This document shows, one piece after another, positions 35,028 to 42,718 of a DNA stretch of 64,000 bases. Numbering within the stretch: the first letter of the stretch is position 1; every line of letters starts with the position of its first letter. This DNA comes from JBNPEO01 sp050490315 (lineage in GTDB: Bacteria; Actinomycetota; Actinomycetes; Actinomycetales; Micrococcaceae): positions 248,001 to 312,000 of the forward strand of contig NZ_JBNPEO010000003.1 of the NCBI RefSeq assembly GCF_050490315.1, given 5' to 3'. Made by a program: the position numbers and the translations under genes. The notes beneath the pieces are model-generated. The model did not search any database. It was not told where the DNA came from and saw only the letters and a list, made by a program, of their open reading frames with translations.

Positions 35028-36638
35028 GTGAGCGATTCAATGGGCGCTGAACAAGTCCAAGAGCGTACACCTACACCCCGCGATCTTGACGTTTTGAGCC
35101 GTCAATTGGGCCGGCCGGTACGTGACGTTGTTGAGATTCCTGCGCGCTGTGTGTGTGGCAATCCCTTGGTTGCGGCCACGGCTCCGCGCTTGGGTAACGG
35201 AACTCCTTTCCCCACAACTTTCTACCTCACCCACCCGGTGATCACCTCGGCTGTCTCTCGTCTTGAGGCCAACGGCATGATGAATGAGCTCAACGCTGAG
35301 CTGCTTGGCGATCCCGAGCTTGCAGCCGCTCATCGCTCGGCCCATAACGCATACTTATCTGCGCGCGAGCTCATCGGTGAGCGTAGTGGGATTGGTGCTG
35401 TACCGGAGATCGATGGGATTTCCGCAGGCGGTATGCCTGAACGGGTCAAGTGCTTGCACGTTTTGGTTGGCCATTCCTTGGCTGCTGGTCCTGGTGTGAA
35501 CGTTTTAGGTGACCGTGCGCTCGCTGCGATCGAGCCGTGGTGGACGCGTGATCGTTGTTATTGCGAGGGGGCTTGGGACACTGAGGGGCAAGCACCTTCA
35601 AAGGACTTGAGCCGTCACGGTCCTCAAGGCCGTCCGGATTTGGTGGGCCGTGAAGCGCCTGTGCGTTCCAGCGCAGTGAAGGTAAGTGAGCGTGTGGCTG
35701 CGATTGACTGCGGCACCAACTCCATCCGCTTGCTGATTGCGGACCGAAGCGATGCCGGTGCGCTCAGCGATGTGGTGCGTGAAATGAAAGTGGTGCGTCT
35801 AGGCCAAGGCGTGGATGCCACGGGAGAGCTTGCGCCTGAAGCTCTGGAGCGTACCTTTGCTGCAGCGAAGGACTATGCAGACTTGATCCGCGAGCATAGT
35901 GCTGTGGGAACACGTTTTGTGGCAACGTCTGCCAGCCGAGACGCTCGGAACCGCAAAGTTTTTGTGGATGGAATTAAGGATCTGCTGGGAGTTGAACCCG
36001 AGGTCATTTCCGGGGATGAAGAGGCAGCACTGTCCTTCGCTGGAGCGGCAAGTGTGCTGCCAGCCCTGGGCGCCAAGCCAGTGCTGGTAGTGGATTTGGG
36101 CGGTGGCAGCACCGAGTTTGTTGTAGGAAATTCCGACGGCGTGATCGCCGCACGCTCGGTAGACATCGGTTGCGTGCGCATCACCGAACGGCACCTCAAG
36201 AGTGACCCGCCCACCGAGGCTGAGATTATGGCCGCTCAGCATGACATCAATGCGGCCATCGACCTGGCTGCCTCCGTAGTACCCTTGGAATCGGCTGCCA
36301 CGGTGGTGGGTGTAGCCGGTTCGATCACCACCATTACAGCTCACGTTCTGGGATTGAAGTCCTATGATTCGGTCGCCATTCATGGCCAAGACGTGAGCTT
36401 CGATGACGCCATTGCCGCCTGCACCGAGCTGCTGGGAATGACTCGTGATGCTCGTGCCCAGCTTGGCTACATGCACCCGGGCCGTATTGATGTGATTGGT
36501 GCTGGAGCACTCGTTTGGCGGACCATTCTTGAGCGCTTGCGTGAGGTCAGTAATGGCACCCTGAGTAGCGCTGTTACCAGTGAGCACGACATATTGGATG
36601 GCATTGCTTTGAGTGTTGCAGCTGGAGCGCGTCCGTGA
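35028..36638 (+). CDS. DUF501 protein fused to Ppx/GppA exopolyphosphatase
   Basis: 536 residues in one uninterrupted frame. GTG 35028 is preceded by AAGGAAG; ATG 35040 is an alternative. Residues about 10-180 are DUF501 (RQLGRPVRDVVEIPARCVCGNPLV ... RCYCEGAW with Cys pairs that may bind metal). Residues about 222-535 are Ppx/GppA: AAIDCGTNSIRLLIAD, ATSASRDARN, SGDEEAALSF, VLVVDLGGGSTEF and GSITTITAH, the phosphate-1 and phosphate-2 motifs of the actin-like fold, which hydrolyse polyphosphate or pppGpp. In Mycobacterium these are two adjacent genes (Rv1025, Rv1026). GTGs near 35674 and 35692 could serve as an internal start for a separate Ppx. Confidence 0.88.
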   Translation: MSDSMGAEQVQERTPTPRDLDVLSRQLGRPVRDVVEIPARCVCGNPLVAATAPRLGNGTPFPTTFYLTHPVITSAVSRLEANGMMNELNAELLGDPELAAAHRSAHNAYLSARELIGERSGIGAVPEIDGISAGGMPERVKCLHVLVGHSLAAGPGVNVLGDRALAAIEPWWTRDRCYCEGAWDTEGQAPSKDLSRHGPQGRPDLVGREAPVRSSAVKVSERVAAIDCGTNSIRLLIADRSDAGALSDVVREMKVVRLGQGVDATGELAPEALERTFAAAKDYADLIREHSAVGTRFVATSASRDARNRKVFVDGIKDLLGVEPEVISGDEEAALSFAGAASVLPALGAKPVLVVDLGGGSTEFVVGNSDGVIAARSVDIGCVRITERHLKSDPPTEAEIMAAQHDINAAIDLAASVVPLESAATVVGVAGSITTITAHVLGLKSYDSVAIHGQDVSFDDAIAACTELLGMTRDARAQLGYMHPGRIDVIGAGALVWRTILERLREVSNGTLSSAVTSEHDILDGIALSVAAGARP

Positions 36639-38062
36639 TTTCCGCCGTCAGGTCCGCTGCGGTTGAGTCACCAAAAGCTTGTAAGTCTTTGGCGATGAGC
36701 TCGGCGATAGCAGTCTTGACTCTGGTGGGAGCGATGATCTCTGCTGGTCCCGCTGCTGCGGACAGCATCCGGGACAAAGAGTATTGGCTCGGAGAATACG
36801 GCATTACCAAGGCGTGGGATGCTTCCAAGGGCGCTGGCGTTAAAGTTGCGGTGATTGACAGCGGTATAGACGGTAAACACCCGGATTTGAAGGGTGCTGT
36901 TGTGGGCGGGACTGATGTCTCGGGCGCTGGCGACTCCAAGGGGGAGAAGCCCATTGGCGCCAAACCCGAGCACGGAACACTTGTGGCCACCATGCTTGCA
37001 GGGCGAGGGCATTCAACGCCAACACCCAGCGCAAGTGCCAGCGCGTCGCCGTCGGCCACCCCTAGCAAACCCGCAGTAGGCAACGGCCTTGACGGCATAA
37101 TTGGTGTAGCTCCAGAGGCTGAAATACTCTCGGTGTCTACCTGGCTGGGGTCACCGAATCCCGGTGGGCCTAGCGATCAGGAGCAGATTCCAGCCGCAGT
37201 GCGTTGGGCAGTGGACCATGGCGCTAAGGTCATCAATATCTCGCTCGGTTCCACCTCGCCTGAATGGCCGCAGAGCTGGGATGCTGCCTTCCTTTATGCA
37301 GAGCAAAAGGATGTTGTGGTGGTTGCCGCAGCCGGCAACCGGCAAGGTGGCAACGTTCAGGTAGGCGCTCCTGCAACAATTCCCGGCGTCCTAACCGTTG
37401 CGGGCTTGGACCGGAAGCGAATTGCGAGCATTGACTCTTCGTCTCAAGGCATCAGCATTGGTGTTGCGGCCCCAGCCGAAGACCTTGCCGGTGGTATGCC
37501 AGGTGGGCAGTACGCTCAATGGGCCGGGACCTCAGGGGCTGCCCCGATTGTTTCTGGTGTAGCTGCTTTGATCCGCTCGAAGTACCCGGACATGAGCGCG
37601 AAACAAGTCATCAACCGGATCATCTCTACGGCCAAAGATGCTGGAACCCCAGGCAAGGACCCTATTTATGGCTACGGGATCCTGGATGCTGAGGCAGCGG
37701 TTAAAGCCACCGTTCCAGAGGTCAAGACCAATCCCTTGGGCTCGATCGCCGAATGGATTCGGGTTCACCGCAGGGGAGTGCTGGACACACCAAGTGCTCA
37801 ACCAAGTTCGGTTCAAGCCGCGCCTACACCCACGCTCAAGGACCCCAAAGCACCTGTTGCTGCAGCGCCCTCTGAGATAGATGCAACTCTTCCGGCTGCT
37901 GTGGTGATTGGCTTCGCTGCGCTGATCTTGGCGATCCTGATCGGTGCCGGCGTGCACTTGTGGAGGGCAGCCCGTAGGCCCATTCAAGGCGGTGCTCATC
38001 CGGGGGATGGGACTGACGCTTCCTCGATTGACGTAGTAAAAGATTCACCCAAAGATAGTTAG
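36635..38062 (+). CDS. membrane-anchored subtilisin-like (S8, mycosin-like) protease
   Basis: 475 residues, GTG overlapping the previous stop. Signal peptide with hydrophobic core about 20-40 ending AAA-DS. Catalytic triad is intact: D in VAVIDSGID, H in EHGTLVATMLAG, S in GTSGAAPIVSGVAAL, with the oxyanion Asn in AAAGNRQGG. A Ser/Ala/Pro-rich loop is inserted after the His motif. A Pro/Ala linker, one membrane helix (about 425-448) and a short basic tail anchor it to the membrane, as in mycosins of ESX secretion systems. No ESX gene is in the window, so its substrate is unknown. Confidence 0.92.
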   Translation: MISAVRSAAVESPKACKSLAMSSAIAVLTLVGAMISAGPAAADSIRDKEYWLGEYGITKAWDASKGAGVKVAVIDSGIDGKHPDLKGAVVGGTDVSGAGDSKGEKPIGAKPEHGTLVATMLAGRGHSTPTPSASASASPSATPSKPAVGNGLDGIIGVAPEAEILSVSTWLGSPNPGGPSDQEQIPAAVRWAVDHGAKVINISLGSTSPEWPQSWDAAFLYAEQKDVVVVAAAGNRQGGNVQVGAPATIPGVLTVAGLDRKRIASIDSSSQGISIGVAAPAEDLAGGMPGGQYAQWAGTSGAAPIVSGVAALIRSKYPDMSAKQVINRIISTAKDAGTPGKDPIYGYGILDAEAAVKATVPEVKTNPLGSIAEWIRVHRRGVLDTPSAQPSSVQAAPTPTLKDPKAPVAAAPSEIDATLPAAVVIGFAALILAILIGAGVHLWRAARRPIQGGAHPGDGTDASSIDVVKDSPKDS

Positions 38063-38077
38063 TGAAGATTTTCACAA
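38060..38077 (+). promoter_or_regulatory. Rex (NADH/NAD+ redox repressor) operator at ndh
   Basis: TAGTGAA-GATT-TTCACAA matches the Rex consensus TTGTGAA-N4-TTCACAA at 13 of 14 specified bases. It overlaps the protease stop codon and the -35 position of the ndh promoter (-10 TATCCT at 38085-38090), so binding would exclude RNA polymerase. NADH dehydrogenase genes are classical Rex targets. Confidence 0.75.
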
Positions 38078-38084
38078 ACTAGGC

Positions 38085-38090
38085 TATCCT
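38085..38090 (+). promoter_or_regulatory. -10 element (TATCCT) of ndh, leaderless type
   Basis: TATCCT ends 6 nt before ATG 38097 and no ribosome binding site is seen. The corresponding -35 position lies inside the Rex box. Confidence 0.55.
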
Positions 38091-38096
38091 TAAGTT

Positions 38097-39566
38097 ATGG
38101 CAACCACTATGCAGATCTCTGCCCCTCAACTCCAGGACCGTCCCCGCGTGCTCGTGGTAGGCGGTGGCTACGTCGGTCTGTACGTAGCCCTCAAGCTCCA
38201 GAAGAAGATTGCAAACGCTGGCGGAATCGTCACTCTCGTTGACCCGCTGCCCTACATGACCTACCAGCCGTTCCTCCCCGAGGTGGCCGGTGGAAACATC
38301 GAGGCCCGTCACGCCGTTGTATCCCACCGTCAGCACCTCAAGCAGACGGAACTGATCCAAGGCCGTGTGACCTCCATTGACCACGCCAACCGCAAGGCGG
38401 TTGTAGCACCTGCAGATGGCGGCGCACCGTTTGAAGTTCCGTACTTTGACGTTGTACTGGCAGCTGGCGCCATCACGCGTACCTTCCCGATCCCGGGCCT
38501 TGCGGACAAGGGCATCGGCCTCAAGACCATCGAAGAAGCCGTCGCTCTGCGCAACAAGGTCCTCAACAAGATCGAGCTTGCTTCCACCATGACCAACCCG
38601 GAAGAGCGCAAGGCCGCTCTGACGTTTGTGGTTGTAGGTGGCGGGTTCGCTGGTATTGAAGCCATCACCGAACTTGAAGACATGGCTCGCCAGGCCGTTG
38701 GTGAGAACTCCCGCGTTGATCAGAGTGAGATCCGCTTTGTTCTGGTTGAGGCCATGGGCCGCATTATGCCTGAGGTTACCGCCGAGCAGGCTGAATGGGT
38801 TGTTGAGCACTTGCGCAGCCGCGGCATCGAGGTTCTCCTGAACACCTCCCTTGCTGACGCTTCTGACAAGCTCAAGCTCATCAACATGGCAGACAAGTCT
38901 GACGCTGGCGAGTTCGCTGCTGACACCCTCATCTGGGCCGCCGGTGTGCAGGCTAACCCGATGGTTCGTTCCACCGACTTCCCGCTGGAACCGCGTGGCC
39001 GTGTCAAGGTCCTTGCTGACCTGCGCATCGGTGGCGACGAAGGCATTGTGGAGAACGCTTGGGCCGCTGGTGACGTTGCGGCAGTGCCGGACCTCACGGG
39101 TAAGGGTCTGCCGGACAATACTTGTGTTCCGAACGCTCAGCACGCTCTGCGCCAAGCCAAGCTCCTGGCCAAGAATCTCTGGGCTTCTCGCTGGGACAAG
39201 GAACTGAAGGACTACAAGCACAAGAACCTTGGTGCTGTGGCCGGTTTCGGTTCTTGGAAGGGCGTAGCGAACATCAACCTCTTGGGCCGCATTGGTCTCA
39301 AGGGCCCCCTCGCATGGATCGCACACCGCGGCTACCACGGTATGGCCATGCCTACGTTCGAGCGTAAGTTCCGCGTTGTTGGCGGCTGGTTCCTGAGTCT
39401 GTTCTCGGGCCGCGACACCACCCAGCTGTTGGACCTGGACAACCCGCGTGGCGCCTTCGTGGCTGCGGCTACTCCGGCCCCTAAGCCTGCTGCTGCTCCG
39501 GCCGCCGCTGAGCCGAAGGCTGATGCTGCAAAGGCTGAGCCGGCTAAGGCTGAGGCAGCTAAGTAG
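38097..39566 (+). CDS. ndh: type II NADH dehydrogenase (NDH-2)
   Basis: 489 residues. Non-proton-pumping flavoenzyme that passes electrons from NADH to menaquinone at the membrane. The FAD fold is RVLVVGGGYVGLYVALKL, the NADH fold is TFVVVGGGFAGIEAITELED, with AAGAITRTFPIPG between and WAAGDVAAVPD as the second FAD motif; the C-terminal amphipathic region around GPLAWIAHRGYHG mediates membrane binding. A 35-residue Ala/Pro/Lys/Glu tail follows. Together with sdh it feeds the quinone pool. The Rex box and leaderless promoter upstream predict induction when NADH is high. Confidence 0.95.
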   Translation: MATTMQISAPQLQDRPRVLVVGGGYVGLYVALKLQKKIANAGGIVTLVDPLPYMTYQPFLPEVAGGNIEARHAVVSHRQHLKQTELIQGRVTSIDHANRKAVVAPADGGAPFEVPYFDVVLAAGAITRTFPIPGLADKGIGLKTIEEAVALRNKVLNKIELASTMTNPEERKAALTFVVVGGGFAGIEAITELEDMARQAVGENSRVDQSEIRFVLVEAMGRIMPEVTAEQAEWVVEHLRSRGIEVLLNTSLADASDKLKLINMADKSDAGEFAADTLIWAAGVQANPMVRSTDFPLEPRGRVKVLADLRIGGDEGIVENAWAAGDVAAVPDLTGKGLPDNTCVPNAQHALRQAKLLAKNLWASRWDKELKDYKHKNLGAVAGFGSWKGVANINLLGRIGLKGPLAWIAHRGYHGMAMPTFERKFRVVGGWFLSLFSGRDTTQLLDLDNPRGAFVAAATPAPKPAAAPAAAEPKADAAKAEPAKAEAAK

Positions 39567-39594
39567 CATTCCGCAAAACTACAAGCACAACGTT

Positions 39595-39640
39595 CGACGG
39601 CGTTCGCCCCCTCTGGTGGGGCGGGCGCCGTCGTTCTTTT
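39595..39640 (+). terminator. terminator after ndh
   Basis: 16-bp stem with two G-U pairs (39595-39610 with 39618-39633), 7-nt loop CTCTGGT, then TTCTTTT. Confidence 0.85.
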
Positions 39641-39711
39641 AAAGAATCTCCTGGCCGCCCGTAGGTGGGGTGGCCGCAGCGCAAGAGAATTTCGGCTAAC
39701 ATATTTCAGGC

Positions 39712-39785
39712 GCCCCTGTATCCCAATTGGCAGAGGAATTCGACTTAAAATCGAAGTGTTGTGGGTTCAAGTCCCACCAGGGGCA
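39712..39785 (+). tRNA. tRNA with anticodon UAA (tRNA-Leu, short variable arm)
   Basis: 74 nt. Acceptor GCCCCTG/CAGGGGC pairs perfectly, discriminator A. T arm GTGGG-TTCAAGT-CCCAC. Anticodon stem TTCGA/TCGAA with loop CTTAAAA, so anticodon TAA at 39746-39748, reading UUA leucine. The variable region is only 5 nt (GTGTT), whereas bacterial leucine tRNAs normally carry a long variable arm. CCA is not encoded. The anticodon assignment is direct; charging with leucine is inferred. Confidence 0.88.
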
Positions 39786-39797
39786 CAACTGAATATG

Positions 39798-39857
39798 CGC
39801 TACAAAAATGGACATTCGCACCCGGGATTCTGGATGCGAATGTCCATTTTTGTAGCG
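39798..39857. repeat. 23-bp perfect inverted repeat (hairpin) just 3' of the tRNA
   Basis: The arms at 39798-39820 and 39835-39857 are perfectly complementary (CGCTACAAAAATGGACATTC and on), with a 14-nt loop CCCGGGATTCTGGA. It starts 12 nt after the tRNA. It could be the tRNA terminator, but the A/T-rich, exact 23-bp stem is unlike the G/C-rich terminators elsewhere in this window. Confidence 0.85.
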
Positions 39858-39889
39858 AAAAGTGTGCAAACGAACGAGAGTTACAAGGA

Positions 39890-39905
39890 TGTGACCTGAA
39901 TCACT
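39890..39905 (+). promoter_or_regulatory. CRP/GlxR-like site upstream of the binding-protein gene
   Basis: TGTGA-CCTGAA-TCACT matches the CRP-family consensus TGTGA-N6-TCACA at nine of ten positions, 100 nt upstream of the start at 40005. Confidence 0.5.
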
Positions 39906-40004
39906 TATATCCTTGCCGGATATCGACTACTTTGTTGCTTACTCAGGAACACCTGAGCATTCGTATCAAAGGACGTTCGCACCTTTCGATCGAGGAGATC
40001 CTTA

Positions 40005-41360
40005 ATGATTGCAACTCCCAAGGCTGCCTCTCGCACGGCGCGTCTTGCCGTTCTAGGTGTAGGCGTGGCCATGCTGGCCAGCGCTTGCGGCGGTTCCTCA
40101 ACCCCCGCAGCTAGTGAATCGTCCTCGGCTCCGGCCGCAACGGGCATCTCTTGCCCGGCACCCTCTAGCGCAGCAGCTGCAAGTTCGGCTGCCGCCGCCA
40201 ACACCGGTGCCGTTCCGGCATCCACTACTACTAGCCCCACCCCGTTGAAGATCGGCTCATTGTTGCCGACTACCGGTTCGCTCGCATTCCTCGGCCCACC
40301 AGAAATTGCTGGTGTGAACCTTGGTATCAAGGAAGTTAACGCAGCTGGTGGTGTTCTGGGCCACCCGGTTCAGGCCATTCACCGGGATTCTGGTGACACC
40401 AAGACTGACATTGCAACGCAGTCCACCACTGCCCTCTTGGGTTCAGGTGTGAGCGCAATTATTGGTGCAGCATCTTCTGGTGTCTCCAAGACCGTGATCA
40501 ACCAGATCACTGGTGCAGGCGTTATCCAGTTCTCCCCGGCCAACACTTCCCCTGACTTCACCACTTGGGATGACAAAGGACTGTACTGGCGTACTGCACC
40601 CTCGGATGTACTCCAGGGCAAGGTCCTCGGAAACTACATGGCCTCTTGCGGCGCCCAGACCATCGGCATGATCGTTCTTAACGATGCCTACGGAACTGGT
40701 CTGCAGAAGAACGTCAAGGAAGCATTCGAGGCTGCTGGTGGCAAGGTTGTGGCTGAGGAACTCTTCAACGAAGGTGACTCTCAGTTCAGCTCGCAGGTAG
40801 ACAAGGTGATGGCTGCCAAGCCGGATGCCATCGCACTGATTACCTTCGACCAAGCAAAGTCGATTGTTCCGTTGCTGACGGGTAAGGGCATCAAGCCCAC
40901 CCAGTTGTTTATGGTGGACGGTAATACCTCTGACTACAGCAAGGACTTCAAGGCAGGCACTCTTGAAGGTGCTCAGGGAACTATCCCCGGCACCTTTGCT
41001 AAGGATGACTTCAAGAAGTCGCTCTTGGCCATTGATCCGTCACTCAAGGATTACAGCTACGCGGGCGAATCCTACGATGCTGTGAACCTCATTTCTTTGG
41101 CTTCTGAGGCTGCAAAGTCCACCAAGGGTACGGATATCGCCAAGCAGCTCAAAGCGGTCTCTGAAGGCGGCGAGAAGTGCTACGACTTCGCTTCCTGTGT
41201 CACACTGCTCCGCAATGGTAAGGACATTGACTACGACGGCAAGTCCGGTCCGGTGACCTTCTCCGACGCTGGTGATCCTACCGAGGCTTACATCGGTATC
41301 TACCAGTACCAGAATGACAACAGCTACAAGCCGGTCAAGGAAGAGTTCGGCAAGCTCTAA
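40005..41360 (+). CDS. branched-chain amino acid type ABC substrate-binding lipoprotein
   Basis: 451 residues. Lipoprotein signal: basic start, hydrophobic core VLGVGVAMLASAC with the lipidated Cys at 28, then a Ser/Ala/Pro/Thr linker of 55 residues. The binding domain is of the LivJ/periplasmic type I class: LKIGSLLPTTGSLAFLGPPEIAGVNLGIKEVNAAGGVLG, then the hinge region around IGAASSGVSKTV. The rest of the importer (livHMGF) lies on the opposite strand 0.6 kb downstream, convergent. The true ligand may be a branched-chain amino acid, an amide or urea. A strong terminator follows. Confidence 0.92.
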   Translation: MIATPKAASRTARLAVLGVGVAMLASACGGSSTPAASESSSAPAATGISCPAPSSAAAASSAAAANTGAVPASTTTSPTPLKIGSLLPTTGSLAFLGPPEIAGVNLGIKEVNAAGGVLGHPVQAIHRDSGDTKTDIATQSTTALLGSGVSAIIGAASSGVSKTVINQITGAGVIQFSPANTSPDFTTWDDKGLYWRTAPSDVLQGKVLGNYMASCGAQTIGMIVLNDAYGTGLQKNVKEAFEAAGGKVVAEELFNEGDSQFSSQVDKVMAAKPDAIALITFDQAKSIVPLLTGKGIKPTQLFMVDGNTSDYSKDFKAGTLEGAQGTIPGTFAKDDFKKSLLAIDPSLKDYSYAGESYDAVNLISLASEAAKSTKGTDIAKQLKAVSEGGEKCYDFASCVTLLRNGKDIDYDGKSGPVTFSDAGDPTEAYIGIYQYQNDNSYKPVKEEFGKL

Positions 41361-41383
41361 GAGCCCCGCTTCCTCAAACCATT

Positions 41384-41422
41384 GAAGGCCCCTCTCCCGC
41401 AACGCGCGGGGGAGGGGCCTTC
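41384..41422 (+). terminator. terminator after the binding-protein gene
   Basis: 17-bp stem with one G-U (41384-41400 with 41406-41422), loop AACGC. Confidence 0.85.
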
Positions 41423-41894
41423 TGCTGTTTACGGATGAGTGGCAGCTAGGAATACGACTGGCAGCTAGGAATACAAGGGCCGGCAGTAGGCTACGAGCGA
41501 ACCACACAGAAACCATCACCGGCGACATGTCTCCGAGGGGTCTGGGCATCGGCGTCATCATGGCCGCCGGCGCCGCACCACCGTTCAGGGACCAGATACG
41601 TGTGCACACTGCGAGTAACGCAGACGCTTACGACGACGGGCCACACCCAGGGCGTCAAGCCCCCTGCCAGGCTGGCCGCCAGCACTCCGCCGATCACGCT
41701 GCCGATCACGCTGCTTCGCCTCGTCGCGTTCCCAAGCACCTATGGTGATGGAGCCTCATGAGCGTTACGTGATGCAGTGCAGATCATTGCGCCAAAGGCC
41801 GCCCCTATAGCTGCGTCCCGGTCCGAAGCTGCATGCCCGAGAGTCTAGAGTGTGGAATGCGGCAAACCAAGTTATGGGTGTCAGCTTAAACGCA
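41423..41894. other. gene-poor stretch between convergent liv units
   Basis: About 470 nt with no convincing gene. On the minus strand a frame at 41491-41739 encodes 82 residues with one strongly hydrophobic stretch (about 11-38), beginning GTG and lacking a ribosome binding site; a second minus-strand frame across 41480-41609 is hydrophobic too, so this may be a frameshifted remnant of a membrane protein. Also present are a 16-nt direct repeat and a TAGAGT followed by a 10-codon frame (41857-41889). None is strong enough to call. Confidence 0.4.
41440..41474 (+). repeat. 16-nt direct repeat, two copies with 19-nt period
   Basis: TGGCAGCTAGGAATAC at 41440-41455 and again at 41459-41474. Confidence 0.85.
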
Positions 41895-41928
41895 CACGTG
41901 CCGCCACCCTAAGGGGTAGCGGCACGTG
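41895..41928 (-). terminator. terminator after livF (may work both ways)
   Basis: CACGTGCCGC (41895-41904) pairs with GCGGCACGTG (41919-41928), extended by ACCC/GGGT inside; it lies 16 nt beyond the livF stop. Confidence 0.8.
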
Positions 41929-41944
41929 CCGGAGTCAGTAGGTT

Positions 41945-42718
41945 CTAGACCTCGTCAGCCAATGTTCCCAGGTACAACTGGATGACCTTCGGGTCCTTCA
42001 TCAGTTCCCGGCCGGTCCCTGTGTACGCGTCCTTGCCCTGGTCCAGAACATACCCGCGGTCACAGATCTGCAGGCAGCGGCGAGCGTTTTGTTCCACCAT
42101 AATTACTGATACACCTGCACGGTTGATCTCGTGAACCCGCAAGAACGTCTCATCCTGTTTGACGGGGGAGAGGCCGGCAGAGGGCTCGTCGAGCAACAGC
42201 ACAGCGGGGTCCATCATCAAAGCACGGCCCATCGCCACCATCTGCCGTTCACCACCGGACAAGGAACCAGCACGCTGGGCCCGGCGCTTGGCGAGTTCAG
42301 GGAACAAACCTGCCACAAAGTCGAAGCGTTCCTTAAAGTCCTTGGGGCGCTGGAACATACCCATCTGCAGGTTCTCTTCAATGGTCAGAGCAGCAAAAAC
42401 ATTGTTGGTCTGCGGCACAAAGCCAACGCCCTGGGAAACCAGCTTGTTCGCTTTGAGCCCGGTGAGGTCCTTACCGCGGACCACCACTGACCCGGAGTGG
42501 ACCTTGACCAGACCAAACATGGCCTTCAATAGCGTGGACTTACCGGCACCATTGGGGCCGATGATTCCGATCAGTTCACCCTTGCGGGCCTCGATGCTGC
42601 AACCGTTGAGGATGTTAACTCCCGGTAAGTAGCCAGCCACCAAGTCGGTGACTTTAACTACTGAATCGGTGTCATTGTTCTGGGGTGCCGCTGCCGCGGC
42701 AGTGCTTGTGGCGCTCAT
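41945..42718 (-). CDS. livF: LivF-type ABC transporter ATP-binding protein
   Basis: 257 residues. One of two ATPases of the branched-chain amino acid type importer. Walker A GPNGAGKST, Q-loop FVPQTNNVF, signature LSGGERQMV, Walker B VLLLDEPSAGL and the switch region VEQNARR, where histidine is replaced by Asn as is usual in LivF. ATG overlaps the livG stop by 4 nt. Last gene of livHMGF. Confidence 0.95.
   Translation of the reverse strand: MSATSTAAAAAPQNNDTDSVVKVTDLVAGYLPGVNILNGCSIEARKGELIGIIGPNGAGKSTLLKAMFGLVKVHSGSVVVRGKDLTGLKANKLVSQGVGFVPQTNNVFAALTIEENLQMGMFQRPKDFKERFDFVAGLFPELAKRRAQRAGSLSGGERQMVAMGRALMMDPAVLLLDEPSAGLSPVKQDETFLRVHEINRAGVSVIMVEQNARRCLQICDRGYVLDQGKDAYTGTGRELMKDPKVIQLYLGTLADEV

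Noticed and set aside
38079..39569. About 500-codon open frame on the minus strand opposite ndh
   Set aside because: The plus strand encodes a full NDH-2 with all motifs; the antisense frame is a codon-bias shadow.
39712..39857. tRNA plus palindrome as the edge of a genomic island
   Set aside because: No integrase, no duplicated tRNA 3' end and no shift in gene type follow; the next genes are an ordinary ABC importer.
41857..41889. 10-codon frame starting 5 nt after TAGAGT, with a TTA codon
   Set aside because: Attractive as a leaderless small peptide, but too short and the spacing is 1 nt off; no conservation can be judged.
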